Shown: piece by piece, positions 1 through 7,799 of the stretch
Layout: every line of letters begins with the position of its first letter
Position numbering within the stretch: position 1 is the stretch's first letter
Source: Streptomyces hiroshimensis
Lineage (GTDB): Bacteria > Actinomycetota > Actinomycetes > Streptomycetales > Streptomycetaceae
Direction of reading: 5' to 3'
DNA length: 64,000 nucleotides
Assembly: GCF_014650335.1 (NCBI RefSeq)
Contig: NZ_BMUT01000022.1
Location: 1 to 64,000 of the forward strand
The notes under the pieces: model-generated
Seen by the model: only the letters and a program-made list of their open reading frames with translations
What the model was told of the DNA's origin: nothing
Databases searched by the model: none
Made by a program: the position numbers and the translations under genes

Positions 1-36
1 CTTCCGCCGCGACGGCTGCTGCCGTCGCGGCGGAAG
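1..36. terminator. Perfect hairpin, probable terminator
   Basis: A 15-bp perfect inverted repeat (CTTCCGCCGCGACGG and its complement) encloses a 6-nt loop. It lies 65 bp beyond the stop of the minus-strand MFS gene and probably ends that transcript. It could also serve a plus-strand gene left of the window. There is no T-run on either side, which is usual for Streptomyces terminators. Confidence 0.6.
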
Positions 37-101
37 GCCGTTGCCGGAAGGGGGGAAGCGCGCGTCCGCCGGCCCGCCCGGGGGAAGGCGAGCCGGCGCT
101 C

Positions 102-1670
102 TTAGACGCCTCCTGCCCTGGGGCTGCTGCCGCTTCCGGTCCCGGCGACCCCGAGCGCAGCGTCCGCCGGCGGCCCCGCACTCCGGACGGATTCCGCACC
201 CCGGCCGTCGGCACGACGCCCCGCACCGCCTTGCAAACCCCGCGCCCCGCGCGGCGAACGCGGCGACCTCAGCAACACCGCCGACACCACCGCACTCGCC
301 CCGAACGCCGCCGCCGCGATCAGCAGCGCGAAGGCGTACCCGGAGCTCGTCGCCGAGCCGGCGCTCTCCCCCGCGTCCCTCAGGCCGGTCGCATGGGCCG
401 TGGCCAGGGAGACGAGGACGGCCAGCCCGACCGTGGGGCCCACCTCCAGCGCCGTGTTGACGACGCCCCCGGCGAGCCCGGCGCGCTCGTCCTCGACGCC
501 CTCCAGGGCGACGACGGTCGACCCGGAGAAGACGCACGCGATGCCCACGGGAAAGACGATGAGCCCGGCGAGCAGCAGGCCCGCGTAGGCGCTGTCGGCT
601 CCCAGCTGCCCGATCAGCACCAGCCCGGCGGCCGCGGCCAGCAGCCCGCCCACCATGACCACGCGGCCTCCGAACCGGCCGATCAGCCGCCCGGCCAGCA
701 TCCCCGTCACGACCTGGGCCGCGCTGAAGGGAAGGAAGGCCGCCGACGTCAGCAGCGGGGAGGCGTTCCGTACCTCCTGGAAGTACAGGGACAGCAGGAA
801 GAAGATCGTCGACATTCCGGCCGAGCCGATGAAGACGGCCCACAGGGCCGTGGCCCGGTGGCGCCGCGCCAGGAAGCCCAGCGGCACCAGCGGGTGCGGC
901 ACGCGCAGCTCGACCGCCACGAACGCGGCGAGCAGCAGCACCCCGGCCGCGACCGGCCCCCACACCACGCCGGCGCCCCAGGGCCGCTCGCCCGCCTGGA
1001 CGAGCCCGTAGCTCATGACGGTCAGACCGGCCGTGACCAGCACCGCGCCCGGCACGTCCAGCCGCACCCGCACGGGGTCCGGCCCCGCGGGCAGCACCCG
1101 CCGCGCCGCGGCCACGGCGATCAGCGACACCGCCACGGGCACCACGAACGACCACCGCCACGACACCCACGTCGACACCGTTCCCGACAGCAGCATCCCC
1201 GCCGTCGCCCCGAAGCCGGCCAGCCCGCCCCACACCGCGAGCGCCCGCGCGTGCCGGGCCTCCTCGGGGTAGAGGGAGCGGACGAGGGACATCGCGGCGG
1301 GTGCGGCGAGCGCCGCCCCGACGCCCTGCACGAAGCGGCCCCCGAGCAGGAAGGCGAAGCCGGGGCCGAGCCCGGCGGCCGCCGAGGCCAGCCCGAAGAC
1401 GGCGGCCCCGGCCACCAGCGCCCGGCGCCGCCCCATGAGATCTCCCAGCCGCCCGCCCAGCATCAGCAGGCCGCTGAACGACAGTCCGTACGCCGCGCTG
1501 ACCAGCGTCAGCTGCGCGCCGGACAGCCCGAGGTCGTGCTGGATCGCCGGCAGCGCCGGCGACAGCATCGTGATGGCCAGGATCAGGACGACCTGCACGG
1601 CGCCCAGCAGGGCGAAGCCGCGTCCGGTGCGCGCGACCGCGCCCGGAGCCGGTGCGTAACCGGAGGACAT
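102..1670 (-). CDS. MFS drug/metabolite exporter, DHA2-like
   Basis: A 522-residue polytopic membrane protein of the major facilitator superfamily, probably a proton-coupled exporter. Motif A is clear as GGRLGDLMGRRR near residues 72-83, and about 14 hydrophobic segments follow, which matches the DHA2 (14-TM) subfamily. The last 45 or so residues are hydrophilic, rich in Arg, Gly and Ser, and probably cytoplasmic. The gene is third in a minus-strand run after the SRPBCC and FAD-oxidase genes, 42 bp behind the latter, so it may export the product of that cluster or confer self-resistance. The substrate cannot be read from the sequence. Confidence 0.88.
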   Translation of the reverse strand: MSSGYAPAPGAVARTGRGFALLGAVQVVLILAITMLSPALPAIQHDLGLSGAQLTLVSAAYGLSFSGLLMLGGRLGDLMGRRRALVAGAAVFGLASAAAGLGPGFAFLLGGRFVQGVGAALAAPAAMSLVRSLYPEEARHARALAVWGGLAGFGATAGMLLSGTVSTWVSWRWSFVVPVAVSLIAVAAARRVLPAGPDPVRVRLDVPGAVLVTAGLTVMSYGLVQAGERPWGAGVVWGPVAAGVLLLAAFVAVELRVPHPLVPLGFLARRHRATALWAVFIGSAGMSTIFFLLSLYFQEVRNASPLLTSAAFLPFSAAQVVTGMLAGRLIGRFGGRVVMVGGLLAAAAGLVLIGQLGADSAYAGLLLAGLIVFPVGIACVFSGSTVVALEGVEDERAGLAGGVVNTALEVGPTVGLAVLVSLATAHATGLRDAGESAGSATSSGYAFALLIAAAAFGASAVVSAVLLRSPRSPRGARGLQGGAGRRADGRGAESVRSAGPPADAALGVAGTGSGSSPRAGGV

Positions 1671-1712
1671 GGGTTCCCTCTTTCCGTCGTGTCACCCGTA
1701 CAAGAGCAGCGC

Positions 1713-3377
1713 TCAGCCCTGCCCCGGCAGCCTCACCGACTGCTCGTGGCGGAAGACGTCCCTCGGGTCCCACCGCGCCTTCACCGCCTGCAGCCTGCGG
1801 TAGTTGCCCTTGAAGTACAGCTCGCTCCACGGCACGCCGGACCCGTTCCATCGCGCCGTATTCAGGTCCGCGTCCGCGTAGTTGACGAAGCAGCCGTCCG
1901 TCACGTCCCCGGGTCTCGGCACGCCTCCGGACGCCGCGTAGACGTCCTGGTAGAACTCGCGGATCCAGGTCAGGTGCCGTTCGTCGTCCGCGGCGTGCTG
2001 CCAGAAGGTGATGTAGTGGAGCTTCATCACGGAGTCCCGCTGCGGTACGGCCGTCTCCGCCGGGCCCACCGCGTTCACCCGGCCCCCGTACGCGCTGATC
2101 ATCACCACGGACATGGGCCCGGAGAAGTCGTCCCTGGTCAGGTGCCGGTAGAACGCCTTGAGCTGGTCTTCCGGAAAGCCCTTCCGCATGTACGCGGACT
2201 TGGCCTTGAACCGGGTGGTGGTGTCGGGCGCGGTGAAGCCCGGCCAGGACGTGGTGGCGTGCAGCCAGGAGATCGTGCGGCGGTCGTCGACCCGGTAGCG
2301 GACGCCCACGCCCTGCGCGACCGCGGCCAGGAAGGCGTCCAGCAGCCCGGACGCGTTCGGCACGGACGCGTCGATCTGCGTCGTCATGGAGAACGACCCG
2401 GCCGACTTGTGCGTCGGCTTCAGCTGGCTGAACAGGCTCGCGTACGGGGAGCCGGGCGCGCTGTTGCGCTCGCACCACCGCCCGTAGTTCCGCAGGATCG
2501 CGGTGAACGCCGCCTCGGTCATGCCCTCCCACGGCCAGGTGACCGTGGAGACGTGCACCTCCGACGGCGGCTGCGGCAGCAGCACGGCAGGGTCCGCCCC
2601 GCCCGCCCCCGGCGACCGCATCAGATACCGCGTGACCACTCCGAGCGCGCCTCCGCCCGCGCCCGTATGCGCCCACAGCAGCTCGCGGTTGGGGTCGTTC
2701 TCCTCCCGCGTGGCGACCACCTTCCGGGCGGTGCCGTTCGCGTCGACGACGACGGCCTCGACCCCGTACAGATGGTCCACGACCAGCCCGTGCAGCCGGG
2801 CCAGCGCACCGTATCCCCCGCCCACGATGTGCCCGCCCGCGCCCACCGAGGGGCAGGTGCCGCCGGGCACGGTCACGCCCCAGCCCCGGTACAGCGCACG
2901 GTAGACGTCCCCCAGCCGGGCGCCGGGCTCGATGAAGAAGGCGCGCCGGCCCGCGTCGTAGCCGACCCGGTCCAGGGAGCCCGTGTCGATGACCAGCCGT
3001 ACGTCGTCCGTGGTCACGAAGTTCTCGTAGCAGTGCCCTCCACTGCGCACTGCCGGTTTGCGGCCGGTGGCGACGGCCTCCTGGACGGCCGCGAGCACCT
3101 GATCGGCCGACCCGACGAGGCGTACGGCGTCGGGCGTGCCCACCCAGCGGCGGTTGGCGCCCCAGACCAGGTCGGCGTAGCGGCGGTCGGAGGGCCTGAC
3201 GGTCAGCGGCCCGAAGGCGGCCGCCTCGGCGGCGGGCCCGGTGTCCTCCGCAAGCGCCGTGCCCTCCGCAAGCGCCGTGCCCGCCGGGCCGCCCAGTGCC
3301 GCCGCCGCACCCACGGCGGCGGCACCGGCGACGACCCGCCGGCGCGAGTACGGCGTTCCGGCCCCGCGCTCACCCAT
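1713..3377 (-). CDS. Tat-exported FAD-linked oxidase (BBE family)
   Basis: A 554-residue flavoprotein oxidase of the berberine-bridge/PCMH family. The N-terminus carries a twin-arginine signal (SRRRVVAG at residues 11-18, then an Ala/Gly-rich hydrophobic stretch), so the enzyme is probably exported folded. The FAD domain shows RSGGHCYE with His115 and GGTCPSVGAGGH with Cys175. This 60-residue His/Cys spacing is that of bicovalently flavinylated oxidases such as AknOx. The C-terminal BBE segment CFVNYADADLN is present. Known relatives oxidise sugars, alkaloids or polyketide glycosides using O2. The start overlaps the end of the SRPBCC gene by 8 bp, indicating one transcript. An 18-bp duplication in the signal-peptide region gives LAEGTALAED. 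Confidence 0.9.
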   Translation of the reverse strand: MGERGAGTPYSRRRVVAGAAAVGAAAALGGPAGTALAEGTALAEDTGPAAEAAAFGPLTVRPSDRRYADLVWGANRRWVGTPDAVRLVGSADQVLAAVQEAVATGRKPAVRSGGHCYENFVTTDDVRLVIDTGSLDRVGYDAGRRAFFIEPGARLGDVYRALYRGWGVTVPGGTCPSVGAGGHIVGGGYGALARLHGLVVDHLYGVEAVVVDANGTARKVVATREENDPNRELLWAHTGAGGGALGVVTRYLMRSPGAGGADPAVLLPQPPSEVHVSTVTWPWEGMTEAAFTAILRNYGRWCERNSAPGSPYASLFSQLKPTHKSAGSFSMTTQIDASVPNASGLLDAFLAAVAQGVGVRYRVDDRRTISWLHATTSWPGFTAPDTTTRFKAKSAYMRKGFPEDQLKAFYRHLTRDDFSGPMSVVMISAYGGRVNAVGPAETAVPQRDSVMKLHYITFWQHAADDERHLTWIREFYQDVYAASGGVPRPGDVTDGCFVNYADADLNTARWNGSGVPWSELYFKGNYRRLQAVKARWDPRDVFRHEQSVRLPGQG

Positions 3378-3891
3378 GGCCGGCCGCCTGCCGGGCGTTG
3401 CGCCGCAGCACCGCCGTCATGGCGTCGAGGGTCGCGGCGAAGTCGGCGTCGAGTTCGTGGAGGTAGGAGTTCTCGCGCAGCACGGCCGACGACGGCGCCT
3501 CGGTCAGCGTGATGCTGAGCGTGAGGGTGAGGTCGCCGTCCTCGTCCTCGCCCAGCTGGTTGGTGATCACCGCGAGGTCGGAGGAGTCCGCGTGCCGGAA
3601 GGTGATGCGGCCGGCCGCGGCGTCCGGCGTGACGCGCTGGACGAGCAGTTGCGCACCGCGCCGCGCCTCGCGCAGGAACCCGTCCTCGTAGCGCTCCAGG
3701 ACCCGGCACTCGGTGATGGCGGGCACGTAGCCGACGGGGTTCTCCGCCTTGTGCAGCAGGACGCGCCACAGCTGCTCGCGCGTGGTGGAGGGGGTTCCGG
3801 GGATATCGCCGGTGCCGGTGCCGTCGGCACGGTCGGTGCTGTCGGCGATGTCGGCGCTGTCGACCTTGCGGGTCCACGAAAGCGTAATCAT
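3370..3891 (-). CDS. AtaL-like SRPBCC protein (DUF1857 type)
   Basis: A 173-residue cytoplasmic protein that resembles the AtaL/DUF1857 branch of the SRPBCC (Bet v 1-like) fold. Recognisable segments are the N-terminal ITLSWTRKV, the LLHKAENPVGYVPAIT helix region and strand pairs around ITFRHADSSDLAVITNQ. ATG at 3891 is chosen because GGAG lies 9 bases upstream; an earlier GTG at 3924 lacks support. The fold binds hydrophobic ligands, and AtaL itself lies in a fungal toxin cluster, but the function of the family is not established. It is the first gene of the minus-strand run with the FAD oxidase and the exporter, and divergent from the SDR gene. Family assignment is from memory of the motif pattern. 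Confidence 0.7.
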   Translation of the reverse strand: MITLSWTRKVDSADIADSTDRADGTGTGDIPGTPSTTREQLWRVLLHKAENPVGYVPAITECRVLERYEDGFLREARRGAQLLVQRVTPDAAAGRITFRHADSSDLAVITNQLGEDEDGDLTLTLSITLTEAPSSAVLRENSYLHELDADFAATLDAMTAVLRRNARQAAGHG

Positions 3892-4026
3892 GCGTTCTCC
3901 TGCGGGCGGCGGGGAAAGGGCCACGGCGAAAAACGATCAGGCCGGTCAAGAGGGCCGGGCCTCACATGGATCAGTGGAAGTCTTCGCCGCATTCCGGGCC
4001 GGGGTCAAAGCCCTTCCCGCTACTGC

Positions 4027-4071
4027 GTCAGGTGCCGGACACGGCCGCTGTCCGTGCTCCGCTCACCTGAC
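4027..4071. promoter_or_regulatory. Nested inverted repeats in divergent promoter region
   Basis: The 292-bp gap between the divergent SRPBCC and SDR genes contains an outer 8-bp repeat, GTCAGGTG at 4027-4034 and CACCTGAC at 4064-4071, around an inner hairpin CGGACA (4036-4041) / TGTCCG (4049-4054). The position between two divergent transcripts fits an operator for a shared regulator. No regulator gene lies inside the cluster. The rest of the gap shows nothing I can name. Confidence 0.45.
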
Positions 4072-4183
4072 GAAGTGCGCCGCGCGCATATTCGCCCGAC
4101 AGCCGACTCCCCTGATGCTGGAGGAAGTTGAGACGGCCCGACCCGGCATCCGGCCCGGCAGTCGCAGAAACAGGAGAGACGCG

Positions 4184-4888
4184 ATGTCCAAGCGATTCAC
4201 AGGCAAAGTTGTCCTGGTCACCGGGGGCGGCGAGGGCATCGGCCGCGCTGCCGCCTTTGCGTTCGCCCGTGAGGGCGCCGAGGTCGTGGTCGCCGGCCGG
4301 CACCCGGAAATGCTGCACGACACCGTCGAGGAGATCAAGGCACTGGGCGGCAGCGCCAGTTGCGGAATCGCCGATGTGACCCACCACGGCGAGAACGGTG
4401 ACGCCTCCGACGCGGAGGCGATCGTGAGCGCCGTCGTCGAACGCCACGGCCGCCTCGACGTCGCCTTCAACAATGTCACCGAACTCGGCCCGAACCAGCC
4501 GGTGGCGGAGATCTGCGAAAGCGTCTGGGGCGAGACCCTGGCCGCCAATCTCACCGGCGTCTGGCTGTCCATGAAGCACGAGATCGCGCACATGGAGCGC
4601 AACGGCGGCGGCGTGATCGTGAATACGGCCAGCAATATCGGCAGCCAGGGCATGCTGCCCGGGCTCGGCGCGTACGCCGCGTCCAAGGCCGCGGTGAGCA
4701 CCCTCACCCAGACCGCCGCCCGTGAATACATCGGCAAGGGCATCCGGATCAATGCCATCAGCCCGTGCCCGCTGGGCCGCGGCGCCAAGGTGGAGGAGAT
4801 CGCCGACACCGTGCTGTGGCTCGCTTCCGACGAGGCGTCCTACGTCGTCGGCCACGACCTGGTCCTGGACCGCAAGACCGCCGTCTGA
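4184..4888 (+). CDS. Short-chain dehydrogenase with shortened substrate loop
   Basis: A 234-residue classical SDR, predicted to be an NAD(P)-dependent oxidoreductase. The cofactor motif is TGGGEGIG (13-20). NN at 96-97 replaces the start of NNAG, the catalytic Ser lies in NTASNIGS (Ser150 or Ser154), and Tyr164 and Lys168 form YxxxK. ATG at 4184 is chosen because AGGAG lies 8 bases upstream. The substrate-lid segment is odd: INAISP at 189-194 runs almost directly into the VEEIADTVLWLAS helix, omitting roughly 20-25 residues usually found there, and the C-terminus ends DLVLDRKTAV rather than the usual VDGG. It is followed at 76 bp by the FAD hydroxylase, probably one operon. Confidence 0.85.
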   Translation: MSKRFTGKVVLVTGGGEGIGRAAAFAFAREGAEVVVAGRHPEMLHDTVEEIKALGGSASCGIADVTHHGENGDASDAEAIVSAVVERHGRLDVAFNNVTELGPNQPVAEICESVWGETLAANLTGVWLSMKHEIAHMERNGGGVIVNTASNIGSQGMLPGLGAYAASKAAVSTLTQTAAREYIGKGIRINAISPCPLGRGAKVEEIADTVLWLASDEASYVVGHDLVLDRKTAV

Positions 4889-4915
4889 CTGCGGTCTGAC
4901 TGCGGTCTGACTGCG
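4883..4915 (+). repeat. 11-bp tandem repeat x3 across SDR stop codon
   Basis: GTCTGACTGCG occurs three times head to tail without a mismatch. The first copy contains the SDR stop codon TGA (4886-4888). Because 11 is not a multiple of three, the copies fall in all three frames. Confidence 0.95.
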
Positions 4916-4964
4916 GTCCCGACCCTAGAGCCCCCGAGTCACCGAGAGGACTGCGAGAGACGAC

Positions 4965-6143
4965 ATGGCCAACATCCTTATCGCCGGGGGCGGCATCGGC
5001 GGTCTCGCGGCCGCCGTGTCCGTGGCCCGCCAGGGTCACCGGGCGACCGTGCTGGAGCGCAGCGACGTCTTCGGCGAGGTCGGCGCCGGCATCCAGCTCG
5101 GCCCGAACGCCTTCCACGCCCTCGACGACCTCGGCGTGGGCACCGAGGTCCGCGCGCGGGCGGTGCTGATCGACGAGCTGCAGTTCATGGACGGCACGAC
5201 GGGCGAGCGCGTCGCCCGCATGCCGCTCACCGGCGCCTACCGCGAGCGCTTCGGCAACCCGTACGCCGTCGTGCACCGCGGCGACCTCTACCAGGCGCTC
5301 CTCGACGCCTGCCGCGCCCATCCCGCCGTGACCCTCCTCGGCGGCCATTACGTGGTGCGCTACGAGCAGGACGCGACCGGCGTCACCGCCGTCACCTGCA
5401 CCGGGCGCCCCTTCCGCGGCGACGTGCTGATCGGTGCCGACGGGATCCGCTCGGCCGTGCGCCGCCAGCTCATCGGGGACGGCGAACCGCGGGTGTCGGG
5501 ACACACCATCTACCGCTCGGTGATCCCCATGGAGCAGGTGCCGCAGGAGCTGCGCTGGAACAGCGTGACCCTGTGGGCCGGGCCCAAGTGGCACTTCGTG
5601 CACTACCCCATAGCGGGCGGCAAGTGCCTGAACCTGGCGGCCACCAGGGACGATGCGGCCACCGAGCCGGTGGCGGGGCTGCCGGTGCCGGCCGGGGACG
5701 TGATCGCCGAGTTCCCCGAGCTGGGCCACGCCGCGCGGCGGCTGCTGGAGCTCGGCACGGGCTGGCGGGCGTGGGTGCTGTGCGACCGCGACCCGGTGAC
5801 GGACTGGACGGACGGCCGGGTGACGCTCCTGGGCGACGCCGCGCACCCCATGCTGCAGTACGCAGCGCAGGGCGCGTGCATGGCGCTGGAGGACGCGGTG
5901 CTGCTCGGCGACCTGCTGCGGGGCGCGGAGTCGGGCGAGGCCTCCCTCGGGCGGCGGCTGGAGAAGTACAACGCGGCGCGGTGCGAGCGCACTTCGCGCA
6001 CCCAGCTGGTGGCCCGGGAGATGGGCAGGCAGCTGTACCACCCGGCGGGGGACGCGGCCCGCGCGCGCAACCGGATGCTCTGCTCCCTGACGACGGACGA
6101 GCTGTACGACAAGGTCGACTGGCTGCACGCGGGCGTGCGCTGA
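4965..6143 (+). CDS. FAD-dependent aromatic monooxygenase (3-hydroxybenzoate 6-hydroxylase-like)
   Basis: A 392-residue single-component class A flavin monooxygenase, expected to hydroxylate an aromatic ring with NAD(P)H and O2. The Rossmann GGGIGG is at residues 8-13, the DG motif (GADGIRS) at 158-163 and the GD motif (LLGDAAHPMLQYAAQGA) from 288. The GD region with HPMLQYAAQGA resembles 3-hydroxybenzoate 6-hydroxylases and salicylate hydroxylases. The real substrate may be a secondary metabolite, given the neighbouring SDR and bicovalent oxidase. No ring-cleavage dioxygenase or other aromatic catabolic gene is nearby, which argues against a simple gentisate pathway here. Confidence 0.85.
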   Translation: MANILIAGGGIGGLAAAVSVARQGHRATVLERSDVFGEVGAGIQLGPNAFHALDDLGVGTEVRARAVLIDELQFMDGTTGERVARMPLTGAYRERFGNPYAVVHRGDLYQALLDACRAHPAVTLLGGHYVVRYEQDATGVTAVTCTGRPFRGDVLIGADGIRSAVRRQLIGDGEPRVSGHTIYRSVIPMEQVPQELRWNSVTLWAGPKWHFVHYPIAGGKCLNLAATRDDAATEPVAGLPVPAGDVIAEFPELGHAARRLLELGTGWRAWVLCDRDPVTDWTDGRVTLLGDAAHPMLQYAAQGACMALEDAVLLGDLLRGAESGEASLGRRLEKYNAARCERTSRTQLVAREMGRQLYHPAGDAARARNRMLCSLTTDELYDKVDWLHAGVR

Positions 6144-6165
6144 CGGGCGCCGGGCCGGGCACGCG

Positions 6166-6197
6166 AAGGACGCCCCCGGGGTGCCGGGGGCGTCCTT
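6166..6197. terminator. Bidirectional terminator hairpin
   Basis: A perfect 14-bp stem, AAGGACGCCCCCGG and its complement, with a 4-nt loop, lies between the convergent FAD hydroxylase and rodlin genes. It is positioned to end both transcripts. Confidence 0.85.
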
Positions 6198-6233
6198 ATG
6201 CGTGGGTGACTGCGGTCGTTCCGGGCGGGCGGG

Positions 6234-6737
6234 TCAGTGCCCGTGGTGCCCGTCGTCGTGGTGGCCCCAGCCGTGGTCGTGACGATCGTGGTCGTGACGG
6301 TCCCAGTCGTCGTCGTGACGGCCGTGGTGGTGGCCGTGGTGGCGCTCGCTGTTCCAGGAGCCGTTGCCCGAGATGATCGGGATCTCGTCCAGGATGTGCG
6401 ACAGCGGGTCGTCGCCGTCGTTGATCGTGGAGTTCTCCGTGCAGGACTGCTGCTGCTGCGAGGAGAGGATCGGGATGTCCTGGAGGCTGATGGGCACCGC
6501 GCCGAGGAGCCCCTGGGCGCCGAGCTTGCCGATGCCGATGCACGGCTTGTTCAGCGAGCCGTTGATCAGGCCCATCTGCGGGCTCATGTAGCCGCCCGTC
6601 CAGGTGTTTCCGTACATCTGGCCCGCACCGTTGGCGTTCGCAACGTCCTGACCGTTGCCGATGGCCATCGCAGGGGTCGCCGACACGCCGGCTGCGGAAG
6701 CCACGAGGGCGGTCGTGGCCATTACTTTCTTGATCAC
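6234..6737 (-). CDS. Rodlin with His/Asp-rich C-terminal tail
   Basis: A 167-residue secreted protein of the rodlin (RdlA/RdlB) family, which organises chaplin fibres into rodlets on aerial hyphae and spores. The GTG at 6737 is chosen because GAGGAA lies upstream and it gives a signal peptide (IKKVMATTALVASAAG..AMA). The family core is clear: SPQMGLINGSLNKPC, PISLQDIPILSS, then CTENSTINDGDDPLSHILDEIP. The two conserved Cys are present. The last 35 or so residues are unusual, an almost pure His/Asp/Gly/Arg run such as HHGHHHGRHDDDWDRHDHD. Rodlins I know are about 130 residues and stop shortly after the SHIL segment. The tail could bind Zn, Cu or Ni. A similar rodlin lies just upstream, so the pair probably arose by tandem duplication. 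Confidence 0.88.
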   Translation of the reverse strand: MIKKVMATTALVASAAGVSATPAMAIGNGQDVANANGAGQMYGNTWTGGYMSPQMGLINGSLNKPCIGIGKLGAQGLLGAVPISLQDIPILSSQQQQSCTENSTINDGDDPLSHILDEIPIISGNGSWNSERHHGHHHGRHDDDWDRHDHDRHDHGWGHHDDGHHGH

Positions 6738-6876
6738 GCTTGGTTCCTCGTTCTGGCTCGACGAATACGGGATCTCTGAGCCCACTGCCTAACTTGGGAA
6801 ATTGCCGGAGGTTATTACCGGATACGACCCTTCACTCATTCGGCCCCAGGTCCGGCATCCGGAGAACAACCAGAAT

Positions 6877-6925
6877 GGGGAATCCCCCTGCCGCGGGGCC
6901 CGCACACCCGCCGCAGGGGGAATCC
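6877..6925 (-). terminator. Imperfect hairpin between the two rodlin genes
   Basis: CCCCCTGCCGCGG and CCGCCGCAGGGGG pair with one mismatch, flanked by GGGGAATCC-type sequence on both sides. The position is about 20-65 bp beyond the stop of the upstream rodlin gene, so it probably terminates that transcript and gives the downstream rodlin its own promoter. Confidence 0.55.
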
Positions 6926-6943
6926 GTCCGACTACCGCGGTGC

Positions 6944-7405
6944 TCAGTGGCCGCCGAATCCCGGGTGCCCGCCGAAGCCGCCGTGGCCACCGTGGCCACC
7001 GTGGCCACCGTCGCTCTTGTTGCCGGAGCCGTTGCCCGAGATGATCGGGATCTCCGAGAGAATGTGCGACAGCGGGTCGTCCCCATCGCTGATCGTGGAG
7101 TTGTCGGTGCACTGCTGCTGCTGCTGCGAGGAGAGGATCGGGACGTCCTGGACGTTGATCGGCACCGCGCCGACGAGCCCCTGGATGCCGATCTTGCCGA
7201 TGGCCAGGCACGGCTTGTTCAGCGTGCCCTGGATCAGGCTCATCTGCGGGCTCTGCTTGCCGCCCGTGTGCGTGTTGCCGTATCCGGTCTTCGCGGCGTT
7301 GCCGTTGGCGACGTCCTGGTCGTTCCCGATGGCCATGGCGGGGCCGGAGATGGCACCGACCGTGGACACCGCGAGGGCGGTCGTGGCAATTACCTTCTTG
7401 AGCAC
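6944..7405 (-). CDS. Rodlin with Gly/His-repeat tail
   Basis: A 153-residue secreted rodlin paralogue. The signal peptide is LKKVIATTALAVSTVGAISGPAMA, and the mature core reads SPQMSLIQGTLNKPC, PINVQDVPILSS, CTDNSTISDGDDPLSHILSEIPIISGNGSG. The C-terminal extension consists of Gly-Gly-His repeats (GGHGGHGGHGGFGGHPGFGGH), different in composition from the His/Asp tail of the neighbouring rodlin but also a candidate metal-binding or adhesive tract. In S. coelicolor rdlA and rdlB are divergent, as I recall; here both are on the minus strand in tandem. Family membership is firm; which one corresponds to RdlA or RdlB cannot be decided. Confidence 0.9.
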   Translation of the reverse strand: MLKKVIATTALAVSTVGAISGPAMAIGNDQDVANGNAAKTGYGNTHTGGKQSPQMSLIQGTLNKPCLAIGKIGIQGLVGAVPINVQDVPILSSQQQQQCTDNSTISDGDDPLSHILSEIPIISGNGSGNKSDGGHGGHGGHGGFGGHPGFGGH

Positions 7406-7577
7406 GTCCTAAGCCTTTCGATCGTGTAGCGCCCCCACTGGGAAAGCGTTCTGAATAACTCCGGCCCTATACAGAGGTTCCGGGCTTTCACTCATTCGAG
7501 CCAGTGGGATCGCTGCAGGTAGGACTGCCCGACAAATGTAAATACGGCGCGCGGTCATACCGGTGACGCCGGTGATA

Positions 7578-7799
7578 TCAGCGGCCGAGCCGCCGATAGG
7601 TCAGGATGCTGGTCAGCGTGACATAGCGGTACTGGCCGCCCTGGACGGTGGTGAGAATTCCGCGGTCGATGAGCCGCTCGACGGTCCACGGGGTCAGGCC
7701 GAGCAGCCCGGCGGCGGTGCGCAGGGGCAGGCTCATGTCCTCGAAGATCTCGGGGAACGGGGGGCGCACGGCCGCGGCCGCCTCGGTGGGCGCGCTCAT
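7578..7799 (-). CDS. Small HTH DNA-binding protein, coupled to DsbA-like gene
   Basis: A 73-residue protein whose second half (SLPLRTAAGLLGLTPWTVERLIDRGILTTVQGGQYRYVTLTSI) reads as a MerR/excisionase-type winged helix: helix-turn-helix, then a two-strand wing. Its ATG shares one base with the upstream TGA stop (TGATG), so translation is probably coupled to the DsbA-like gene. It has no ligand-binding or integrase partner nearby, so a small transcription regulator is likelier than an excisionase. Confidence 0.65.
   Translation of the reverse strand: MSAPTEAAAAVRPPFPEIFEDMSLPLRTAAGLLGLTPWTVERLIDRGILTTVQGGQYRYVTLTSILTYRRLGR

Noticed and set aside
3246-3281. 18-bp duplication in the FAD-oxidase signal-peptide region
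   Set aside because: It lies in frame and adds six residues after the signal hydrophobic core; likely neutral.
231-3512. 1,093-codon plus-strand ORF over the MFS, FAD-oxidase and SRPBCC genes
   Set aside because: It is the shadow of real minus-strand genes. Composition is Arg/Pro/Gly/His-rich and lacks motifs, while the opposite frame has clear domains.
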